Origin: Solanum dulcamara
Taxonomy: Eukaryota > Streptophyta > Magnoliopsida > Solanales > Solanaceae
NCBI RefSeq assembly: GCF_947179165.1
Contig: NC_077247.1
Coordinates: 14,521,501-14,585,500, forward strand
Direction: 5' to 3'
Length of the DNA: 64,000 nt
Position 1 is the first letter of the stretch, and each line of letters begins with the position of its first letter. The notes beneath the pieces are model-generated. The model ran no database searches. It was not told the DNA's origin and saw only the letters and a program-made list of their open reading frames with translations. Below, one piece after another: positions 55,277 to 64,000 of this stretch. A program made the translations under genes and the position numbers.

Positions 55277-55810
55277 TTACTTAACATCCACCACTAAAGA
55301 GGATTCAGATCCATTTTGAACAACCATGCCACCATCATCGGTACCACACAACTTTACTCTTAATCTAGCCAACCGGTGAACATCTTTCACCAACTCCCTC
55401 TTCCCTTCATCAACATGGGCCACACTCCTCATAGACACTCTACAAAGTGCATCGGCAACCACATTGTCTTTACCCAAATAATAATGCACACTCATGCAAT
55501 AGTCCCTAGGGAGTTCTAGCCACCTTCTTAGCCTTAGATTAAGGTCCTTTTGGGTGAACACATATTGAAGATTTTTATGATTAGTATACACATCCACATG
55601 CACCCCATAGAGGTAATACCGCCAAATTTTTAGAGCAAAAACAATGGCCGCCAATTCAAGGTTATGGGTAGGGTAGTTACGCTCATGTACCTTTAATTGC
55701 TTAGAAGCATAGGTTATGACATTGCCGTTTTGCATTAAGAAACAACCTAAACCAATCTTTGAAGTATAAAAATAAACCACAAACCCTTCTAATCCTTCTG
55801 GTAGAGTCAA
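55277..55810 (-). pseudogene. gypsy Q RNase H
   Basis: A 177-codon open stretch on the minus strand reads TLPEGLEGFVVYFYTSKIGL, where YCDAS has become FYTSK and the first catalytic Asp is lost. It continues NGNVITYASKQLKVHERNYP, THNLELAAIVFALKIWRYYL, VHVDVYTNHKNLQYVFTQKD (TDH changed to TNH, so the third Asp is also lost) and GKDNVVADALCRVSMRSVAH. It closely follows element A. The start of the open frame is arbitrary because the domain is part of one polyprotein. Confidence 0.9.
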
Positions 55811-55862
55811 AATAGGAGCGGAGGTAAGTCAATCTTTCAAGGTCTGGAAATTCTTCTCACAC

Positions 55863-56650
55863 TCATCCGTCCATATGAATTTGGCTTTTTTGGGTTAATT
55901 TGTTCATACGATATGAGATGGAAGAAAACCCTTCGACGAACCTTTTATAGTATCCGGTTAGACCTAAGAAGATCCTAATGTCTGAAAGAAACAACGGTCT
56001 AGGACAATTCTTAACTGCCTCCATTGTCTTAGGATCAATACCATCACCGGACACTACATGACAAAGAAATGCCACCTCCTCTAACAAAAATTTACACTTA
56101 CTAAATTTGGCAAATAATTGTCTATCACTCAACAATTGAAGCATAACTCTAAAGTGATTCTTATGTTCTTCCTCGCCCTGAGAGTAAATCAAAATATCAT
56201 CAATGAAGAGCACCACAAAAGTATAAAGGTAAGGTTTGAACACCCTATTCATCAAGTCCATGAACAACGTCGGCACATTCCTCAAACCAAAACTCATCAC
56301 CACAAACTCGAAGTGACCATACCTTGTTTGGAAAGTCATTTTGGGAATGTCACACTCCCTCACCCGTAGATGGTGATAGCCAGACCAAATGTTGATCTTT
56401 GAGAAGTGACTTTCCCCTTGCAATTGATCAAATAAGTCATCTATTCTAGGGATTGGGTACGTGTTCTTATTAGTCATCTTATTTAATTTCCAATAGTCTA
56501 TGCACATTCGAAGTGACCCATCCTTCTTTCTCAAAAATAACATGGAAGCACCCCATGGCAAAATACTTGGTCTTATGAACCTCTTTTGTAACAAGTCCTT
56601 TAATTGTTACTTCAACTCTTACAATTTCATCGGGTTATTCGGTATGGAGG
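55863..56650 (-). pseudogene. gypsy Q reverse transcriptase
   Basis: A 243-codon open stretch gives [60 protein letters not shown] and the catalytic box FIDDILIYS intact. [20 protein letters not shown] and [20 protein letters not shown] form the connection. It ends with a frameshift to RNase H near 55863. This is the best preserved RT of the window. Without intact gag, protease and integrase the element is not autonomous. Confidence 0.93.
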
Positions 56651-56749
56651 AATAAAGATAGGCTGGGTATTTAGGAGGAGATCGATACCAAAATAAACTT
56701 TCCTTTTGGGAGGGATACCAAGAAGGTCATCGGGAAAGACATCAAGGAA

Positions 56750-57255
56750 CTTTAAGAGTCGACATCCCTAACCCTCATAATACGGTAAATACAACCCTTA
56801 GCAATCAATTTTTGGGCCTTAAGATAAGAAATGAACTTATACTTCACTACTGAATCACAACCCTCCCATTTAATAGAGGACTTATTTGGAAATTTAAACT
56901 TGACTCGATGAGTCCTACAATCTATGGAAGCATAAGATGCATGTAACTAACCCATCCCAAGAATGACATCAAAATATACTATGTCAAGCTCAATGAGATC
57001 ACAAGGAATAACTTTATGCAAGATAGACACGAGACAACCCCTATAGACCTTTCTAGCAATAACTGACTCACCAATGGGGGTAGACACTAAATAAGGCTCT
57101 AATAATATTTTGGTGACACATCAAACCTATTAACAAGTAATGGAGTAACAAACGATAAATTTGCACCAATATCTAATAATGCATACATATCAAAAGAAAA
57201 GATCTTTAACATACCGTTAATGACATTAGGTGCATCCTCAACCTCTTATCTCACA
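56750..57255 (-). pseudogene. gypsy Q protease region
   Basis: The minus strand reads FDMYALLDIGANLSFVTPLL, the active-site segment of Tekay-type proteases. Later VYFDVILGMG precedes a stop and LHASYASID, the usual end of the domain. KLIAKGCIYRIMRVRDVDS is the linker to RT. One or two stops break the frame. Confidence 0.8.
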
Positions 57256-58570
57256 TCTAAGGCATAAAAGTCGTTGGTGTGTTGGCCACCTCCTTGGGCT
57301 TGTTGATCTTAAGGAATTTGGCCTTGAGGCCTATAGTCCCTAGCATGTTTGCCCGACATTCCATACTTAAAGCATGCATTGGAGCCGGCTAAGCATTTCC
57401 CTTTGTAAGTTCTTCCATATTTATTGTAAATGGGGAAAGTTTGAGCACCAATAATCTCTCTTTGAACCATTGAGATAGCACCCTTATCCTTGTTGAACCA
57501 TAGAGGAGGAGTATTAGTGGAACCTTATCCCACAAACTGTTGCCCACCTTGGCCTTTTCCATTATTAACATAACTGGACCTTTGAGGGTTAAACCCTCCA
57601 CCATCCACTCTAGCCTCTTAGAACCCCCTTGATCTCTCTCTCAACTTCTCTTCTTCAATTTGTTCTCCGAGAGACCTTCGGCTCAATAGAAATATAAAAA
57701 GAGGTTAGATACTGCTAAGAAGTACAAGAATTTCAAAACATTATGTGAAAGCAAATAATGAAAGTGACACAGATAAAATAGAGTAATCAAAGTATAGAGA
57801 GTAAGGTCTGCGTACACTTTATCCTCCTCAGGCCCAATATTGTGGGATTTCACTATTTTGTTGTTCTTGTTGTTGTTATAAGTCATTAACTGAGAGATAT
57901 CCATATCCTTGACTAACATGGGCTCTTTGCACTCCTTGGACCCTAAGCTTGATATACAAAAAATAAACTTGCTCATCCTAGCTCTTTGGTAGAAGACCAT
58001 GAAGGGAGCATACTTTGACAACTTAGTGAATTTGAGAGCATACTCACTCATTCCCATACTCCCTTGATGAAGGTTGATAAACTCTTGGATTTTGTCCTTC
58101 CTTAGCTCTAATGGGAAGAAAAATTCTAGGAAGGAACCTTTGAACTCTTCCTATCCTATCAGCTCCATTTCTTAATCCCTCTCAAGAACCCATTGTTCGG
58201 ACCACACTCGAGCCACAACTTTGAGTTGTTAGGTCACTAACTCAGCCTTCTAATTCGGTGTCACACCCATGATAGCCATAATCTTTTACACCTCATCATT
58301 GAACTCCATAGGGTCCTCATCTAGTTTAGAACCATCAAACTTGGGTGGATTCATCCTTTGGAAATCCCGAATCCTAAATGTCAGATTTTTCATTTAGGGA
58401 GGAGGATCACCTTGATGCCCTTGATTGTCTACAACTTGAGCCAACAATATAATGATTTTTCAAAACTCGGCATGTGTTACCCCTTCTTCATGATATGGGG
58501 CATTGGGAACTAGACGAGCTTGGTCCTTATCGTCAACCCTTGCTCTTAGAGGTTCTTTTCCACGAGTAAT
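57256..58570 (-). pseudogene. gypsy Q gag, interrupted by a SINE
   Basis: On the minus strand the capsid region near 58057-57890 reads MSEYALKFTKLSKYAPFM, a frameshifted stretch, then ECKEPMLVKDMDISQLMTY. The SINE follows, after which EQIEEEKLRERS resumes. YNKYGRTYKGKCLAGSNACF and YGMSGKHARD is the nucleocapsid knuckle (one Cys changed to Tyr). The N-terminal part near 58570-58400 is degenerate, with a stop at THAEF, so a precise start cannot be chosen. The order matches element A. Confidence 0.82.
57667..57893 (+). mobile_element. TS-type SINE (Solanaceae) inside gypsy Q gag
   Basis: The plus strand has GAGAGACCTTCGGCTCAATA, then AAGGTCTGCGTACACTTTAT, CCCAATATTGTGGGATTTCA and a TTG-rich end TTGTTGTTCTTGTTGTTGTT. 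The order CCTCGGCTC, GTAAGGTCTGCGTACAC, CCC....GTGGGAT, (TTG)n is the hallmark of the Solanaceae TS SINE family as I remember it. It separates gag codons MTY and EQIEEEK. A clear TSD is obscured by the TTG tail. A tRNA-related pol III head is not well preserved. Confidence 0.78.
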
Positions 58571-58767
58571 TATCTAAAGAACACGAAATGGGCCATTATT
58601 TAGAGAAAAGCTTAGGAGACTCCAAGGAACGACATAAATTTGAAAGAAATGAAAACTTTACTAAATGTCCCATAGTCTCATATTCATAGTTATGGCGCGC
58701 TTCACAACCATCAACAAGAGCCTATTTGATGCGGTATGTTGTACTTCAAGGACCATTCAAAACCTCA

Positions 58768-58781
58768 GGTTTTGATACCAA
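58768..58781 (-). other. Primer-binding site of gypsy Q (diverged)
   Basis: The minus strand reads TTGGTATCAAAACC three bases after the LTR end. TGGTATCA matches the tRNA-Met complement; the rest has changed from GAGC. Confidence 0.75.
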
Positions 58782-58784
58782 GTT

Positions 58785-61087
58785 TGTCAAGATCCAAGCC
58801 TAGGGTCTAGATGTGACAAGGTAAATAAGGAACCTAAAAGTACCTCAAATAAGCCTCTTAATATTCTTTTAGCCTTGCATAGGTAATGTCAATAAATAAA
58901 CAAGCGGATATTATAATAGTAAATCTTCAACTTACATATGTCCAACAATACCTCTAACTTTTAGATTTAATGGGGCTAAGACAAGTCTCTAGCTCACCCT
59001 CAATCATAATAGAATGAAATGTCATAGTAAGTGTCTAAAGATCTCAACATATCATAAGCTAGAAAGATAGACGAGTATTATTCCCAAAATGTGGGAACTC
59101 ACCAAAACTAGTATTCAAACGAAATCTTAACTAGCCATGTGGAGGAGAACAAGGAGGAGCATCGGTCCCTACATGGTGATATCATTTAGGAAAAAAATTA
59201 TGTGTTAGTACTTTTAATGTACTAAGTATGTAGGCATGCATGAACATTGAGAAACCATTAAAACATTTATGTAATTTGAAACATACTGCAATGCCTGCAT
59301 AATCAATCATATAGATATCCTTTAAAAGATTCATTTTGTTAGAAGATGACCATAAGTGACATTTAAGATCATGTGATCTATTACATGGAATCCAACATAA
59401 CCCCCTACGTTGGACGAGAAGACTACTTGCAGAGTAGAACTCCGTCAACTTTATTCATTTCTTTAACTTTAACTCTAAGGGCTATTTGTGGATCCATTAG
59501 CCTAAGCCTACAAGGTATCCTATGTTGATACATATTTAATGAGACAAGGGGTTTCTACTAGGATTTCCTTACCGAATCCCACCTCAATGCCCAATTTGTT
59601 GCTAAGTTAATCCCACTAAATAGTTTAATACTATAGCTTGAGAATTCAAAACATCGCATTCGGTGGAATAGCTCATTAAAATCTTTAGTAATTCAAATAT
59701 GCAATAATTATCCTTATAGCATAAAGAATCCTCCATTCATAGAATTTTATCATTCTTTTATTTTATAAGACTCCCTTTTTATCATAGACATTGCTTTCAT
59801 AAATATTTATTTGGAATCAAAACTTTTAAGTCAAACTTCATTTAAAATATAGTAAAACTAGGTGGGTTTAAGTCAATTCAACTTTCAAACATGTATATAA
59901 GTTAAATTATGCATAAATACTTTGAAATCCATTAATGAAAATTATTATTTAAACAACCCACCATGAATTTAAAGAACCTTTAAAGAAATAAATAGAGAAA
60001 TTACTTGCAAACCATATATTCATACATATAAAATTATTTTGCATCAAAATAGACCAATAGTCATTAGTTTAATCATTATTCATACTATTAAGTAGAAATA
60101 AGAATTACCCATAAGAAAATCTTGCTTGAAATCAAGAGGTTTAGTTGAAAGAATTTTGAACTACATGGGTAGAAGAATCCATCAAGAAACACCCACATAC
60201 CTTAGAGTAAAGCTTAAAGAAAATAAATATAATTTATCATATAATCAAAATACTTTCATGAGAGTTGAAGGAATACTCTCATTGAAGTCCTACATACCTG
60301 GAATCCAAAGCGTTACTCAGAATCGAAGGACTTAATAAACACTCTTGAATCCGAGCTTTTTCTCCTCGCCGGAGCATTCTGTATACTACCCGGAGTATGT
60401 GAATCACCAGAATAGTATTTCTATACTACTAGAAACTAAAACTATATTTTGAGAATGCGTAAATAAGTGTATAGAGAGAAGAGTTGTTTGATATACAAAA
60501 TAATGAAATAATGTGGGTATTTATAAGTGTGAAGGAGGGACCTAACAATAATTAAAATAATTATAAAAAAATTGAAAAATTTAATAGAGGATTATGATGT
60601 CATGGGTGATATTAAATGGAGAACTATTGATGTCATGGGTGATGTCAAATGGATCTAGATCTTCTATGGTTTGTGAGATGAATCTTTTTTTTACGAAATA
60701 CCCTTTTTCGGAGCTTTGTTTGAATAAGATAACTTCCTAATTAGGATTTGATGTCTTCATATAAATTGTAGCTCTAGACGTATTCTTTCATATTGTTCAA
60801 GAATAAACTAATTTGGAGCACCTTAAAGTCAGATATGATTTTTCTTCTACAATTACTCCATTTCATTACAACACTTGGTCTTGCAAAGATTAATTTATTT
60901 GACCTAATTAGTGTTCAAATCTTAAGCTATGGTCTTATAAAAGTTGTAGGTAATAATATTCAAGTTATTCAAAAATTTGAATCACCTAATTTGGACCATA
61001 CTATAAAAAGTTATACCCAAAAGATCGAAGCAATATCATTTTTTCGAGAATTGAAACACTATATACAACATTTTCAAGGGCTTTACA
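58785..61087 (-). repeat. 5' LTR of gypsy Q
   Basis: The LTR is 2303 bp long. On the plus strand it starts TGTCAAGATCCAAGCC and is followed closely by the matching text of the 3' LTR up to about 61042. The last 45 bp differ from the 3' LTR and end in CTTTACA. A 66-bp segment near 59733-59795 (CATAGAATTTTATCATTC and onward) has no counterpart in the 3' LTR. No gene is present. Confidence 0.88.
60518..60525 (-). promoter_or_regulatory. Putative TATA box of the Q 5' LTR
   Basis: TATAAATA on the minus strand about 560 bp into the LTR, conserved with the 3' LTR at 50576-50583. Confidence 0.55.
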
Positions 61088-61092
61088 CAATG

Positions 61093-62847
61093 GTAATGGA
61101 ATAGGTACAACTAGACCTGAATTTTCTAGAACTTGACCGAAACAAATCTCATTGAGGAATGAACAGGATGGAACTGAGACGAAACTGGTATCGGATGTAC
61201 CGACAAATTTTGTAATGGTTGTCCCGGTCCGGTATGTACTGGGTTCAGATTAAAATTCCAGGTTTTCCCTCCACTTTTTTTTAAAAAAATTAATTAAACT
61301 AAAACTTCATTGTTTATAATTGAATTATTTTTAAAATATATAACTTATTAAATATTTGTTTAAAAATATAACTTAATAAGTTTGACTTTTTAAAACATAA
61401 AGTTTAAATTTCAAATTTTAAACTCTTAAATTTAAATTTCAAACTCTCAAGTGTTAAAAGTTTAAATTAAAATTTTTAAACTATAATTCACTTACTTAAG
61501 TTTGAATCTTTTTAAACTATATCAAATTTTCAATTTCAAACTTTTTAAATTTCAAAGTGTAACTTCAGTTTGAAACATTTGAAAATTGAAATACATAAAA
61601 AAGACTTGTATTAAATTGAAGATGATAGTTAAATTAATTTAATGTGAATAGCCGATAATTTTATTTATAATTATTAAGTAGTACAATTTGTATCACAAAT
61701 ATTTGAAGAGGACCTAATCTATGTTGTTCTCTTATAGAAAGGGGTCTATTTGAATTAGGCTTCTAATTATCATATCAATATTTGTAGCCTTGAAAATAGT
61801 CTCGTATTAGATCTTCTAATATTTCTTTAGTAACATGTTCTGGAAGTAGTTGTAGTGTTTGCTCCTCCAATGCATCCATGTCGTCTTCATTAGAATCTAT
61901 CAAAATATTTTCTACATAATATTCAAATTGGGCAGGTAAATTTGGACGCCCATAACTCTTTCACTCAGTATTAATCCAATCTCTAAACAATACCAATATC
62001 TCCACGTTGTATGATGCTAATGAATGCCTATGCTCTACAACTTAAAATCTTGATACACTAAAAGCGCCCTCTGAAGCTACTGAAGATGTGTGAATAACTA
62101 ACACATCTCAAACCACTCCTTGAAGTTTTGGAAATGTGTTGCCACGACTCTTCCACCATTCTAAAAGTTGAGGTGTTTCTTGTGCATCCTTAATACTTTT
62201 TATTCCTTATTAACTAATTCATCAAAATCATTCTTTTCATTAGAAGATCAAGATAACTTTCTAGCATATCATCAATATTATCTTCGTATCTACACATAGA
62301 AGTTTCAAGTTCTTCATTATGTACTACTTCCTTTAATTTACCAGAATTATACAATTCATATAATTTTCTAGCTTTAATTTTTATGTTATTTTTACCTATT
62401 GTCAAATTAGGTATTTCGCCAGCTTGAATATCTAAATTTAAACATATTTTTCAACCATTCATCATGCATCTATTTCTTTATATGTTGGGTTTTAAATATT
62501 TTCAAACATTGACTTAACGGACTCTTTAAACAATGGATTATTGTTGAATTGAAAAATATTATCAGAAATAGAACAAAAAATTGGTAAAACTGAACAAATA
62601 GTTAGATGCTAAAGTCGAGATATTTGTTTTGTAGCTAAATAAAAACTTTTAAAATTCTATAAGATCCTTTACATCATCCCAGTCACTTCCATTATGTCTA
62701 TAATCCATATATGAATTATGAGCATTCCAAACTATCTGTAAGGGATTTCTATATTCGTAAGAACCTTTAAGAATATCATATAAAGAGTTCCATCTAATAG
62801 ACCCTGTTTTTAGAACTTTTCAAGTAGGAGATTAAATTCATAACAAC
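61093..62847 (-). pseudogene. hAT transposase pseudogene, copy E2 (uninterrupted)
   Basis: On the minus strand from 62847: a TRW-like segment ([20 protein letters not shown]), text resembling [20 protein letters not shown], a YELYNSGKLKEVVHNEELET segment and then WWKSRGNTFPKLQGVV. The C-terminus reads SSVASEGAFSVSRF, HRHSLASYNVEILVLFRDWI and YGRPNLPAQFEYYVENILID, with a stop at 61775-61777. This is the hAT dimerisation domain with the SSVASE.AFS signature. Three internal stops are visible in that domain alone. It aligns with copy E1 on both sides of element W. The region 61093-61774 is the AT-rich flank with subterminal repeats. Confidence 0.87.
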
Positions 62848-64000
62848 TATCACGCCCCGAGTTTATAACCTAAGTGTAGACAGCACTCGAAAACCACTGT
62901 TAGTTTTCCAAGCAGACCCTTAGCCTGGCTAACTCACTATATGGAAGGCTTAACTAATAAATGATATAACTTAGATGGGAATAAACAAGAACATAAGTTT
63001 AACTCTCAAAACATAAGTGTCAAAATACTCTGTATGCAATGTAATTATGTAAAGAAGTCTTAGACATAATCTCTGAAATAGTTGAAAGAACTTAAACTTT
63101 GTATGTCTAGTCTATCAGGCATCTAAAATTGACTCTAAGAATAGGTACTGGGATAGGCCCATGGCTACCTCAAAATACCAGTGATGTAAAGACCGATATA
63201 AAAGACACTAGACTGTCTCTAAATGCAAAGAGGTATCACCAAAAGCTTGATGGAAATCTGATCTTCAACGATGCACCTGTTGAGAATCTCTATCACCTGT
63301 GTCTACATAATAAAATAATTTAGCACTAAATGGCGTCAGTACATGGAACATACGGTATGTAAAATAGCTAAAGAGAAACTTACCCAAGAATGTTCAGCTC
63401 AACTCAACTCAATGGACTCAACTTAAAAATAGATCAACTCAATAAAGCATCTTATACGTATAAATAAGACAATACTTTTAAAACATAGATAAATAATGCA
63501 ACTTAGTATAAAAATAATATTTTACTCCTGGATAGTTTCTCTAACTGACAACCATCACTATGAGTCTCGTGATGATACAACAAACTATTTTTGTTGCGAC
63601 AGACGTTCAATACTTTGCCAGGGTAAGAGACGCAACTCATCTTACTGATCCACATAAAAGTCCTCAATGAGGCAATGAGGAGTCATCCTGAATGAACGAC
63701 ATGATCCTATCCTACGCTGGCTACATTATTTATGGGGTTCAAGTTATTCTATTCTCTTACCCAAATCGGTGCTCAATACTACTCCCAAAATATATTTATT
63801 ATGCTCATATCAATAGTGAGTACTCAATTAACTCATTTAGTCTCATTGGACTTTACTCAATTTGCTCAATTCATCTCTTCTCTTTAAAATAGATATATTC
63901 TCAAGTAAATGAATGCATTTAAAACATAGCTTGTCTTCTCAATTAAATCTCAAAATAGATATTTAAATGCGTTAAAACTCAACTAATTTAAACTCAATAA
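62848..64000 (-). repeat. Y LTR, block copy 2 (continues beyond window)
   Basis: It begins TATCACGCCCCGAG directly after hAT sequence, as in copy 1, and follows 37387 onward (for example CTTAGCCTGGCTAACTCACT and GATGGAAATCTGATCTTCAA in both). The window ends inside it. Small open frames (63129-63323, 63692-63892) occur but are not supported as genes. Confidence 0.75.

Larger units (their letters stand above)
48862..61092 (-). mobile_element. Gypsy element Q (Tekay/Del-like chromovirus), near complete
   Basis: The element spans 48867-61087 on the minus strand. In functional order it has a 5' LTR (58785-61087), primer-binding site, gag, protease, RT, RNase H, integrase with chromodomain-like tail, a purine-rich tract and a 3' LTR (48867-51118). 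The likely target duplications CAGCG (48862-48866) and CAATG (61088-61092) differ at two positions, both transitions. Removing Q restores the composite block as in copy 1. A LINE (TSD 14 bp) and a TS-type SINE are nested inside. Frames are broken but less so than in P. Confidence 0.9.

Noticed and set aside
1..64000. Host protein-coding genes or an intact autonomous transposon
   Set aside because: All recognisable frames are transposon-derived and broken. No exon-intron structure or known gene family was seen.

Overview
This window looks like plant heterochromatin, most probably from a Solanaceae genome (tomato, pepper, potato or tobacco group). It is AT-rich and full of stop-riddled retroelements. 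It holds Tekay/Del-type Ty3/gypsy chromovirus remnants and a copy resembling the Solanaceae TS SINE with its TTG-repeat tail. I found no intact host protein-coding gene. Nearly all of the sequence can be assigned to nested transposable elements; the rest is degenerate repeat-like DNA I could not identify. Letters A, P, Q, R, W, X, Y and Z are my own labels for families or copies. Homology between copies was judged by eye.

Layout, 1-30.3 kb: the oldest layer is a minus-strand gypsy element P (3' LTR 18860-20334 and leftwards out of the window; degenerate pol and gag 20335-27281; 5' LTR 27282-30284). A plus-strand LINE with RNase H (1-2391 and 18793-18859) sits inside the P 3' LTR. A complete plus-strand gypsy element A (2392-18792, TSD ATTTT) sits inside the LINE 3' UTR. 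Two solo LTRs of a third family Z (2592-6353, TSD GAACC; 7417-10658, TSD CTATG) sit inside the 5' LTR of A. A solo LTR R (21018-23097, TSD CAACA) splits the integrase of P.

Layout, 27.4-64 kb: a composite block (X/P-family LTR, gag-protease fragment, hAT transposase pseudogene, Y LTR) occurs twice in direct orientation. Copy 1 spans 27.4-39.4 kb and is interrupted by a rearranged minus-strand LTR element W (32219-36648). Copy 2 spans 44.3-64 kb and is interrupted by a nearly complete minus-strand gypsy element Q (48867-61087). Q itself carries a 5'-truncated LINE (51778-54299, 14-bp TSD) and a TS-type SINE (about 57667-57893). Between the two copies lie a 5S rRNA-derived sequence (39783-39902), about 2.3 kb of sequence without recognisable coding domains next to a tRNA-Met primer-binding site, a truncated Z LTR (42258 to about 43690) and about 650 bp I could not identify.

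How the parts work together: the gag, protease, reverse transcriptase, RNase H and integrase regions follow the normal Ty3/gypsy order within A, P and Q, but all contain stops or frameshifts and several have lost catalytic residues. The window is therefore a fossil record of insertion, LTR-LTR recombination, duplication and decay. The most unusual signals are the 5S-like sequence, the repeated composite block, arrays of short motifs at a similar U3 position in several LTR families, and a LINE whose 3' UTR is expanded by about 1.9 kb between two copies of the same short motif.
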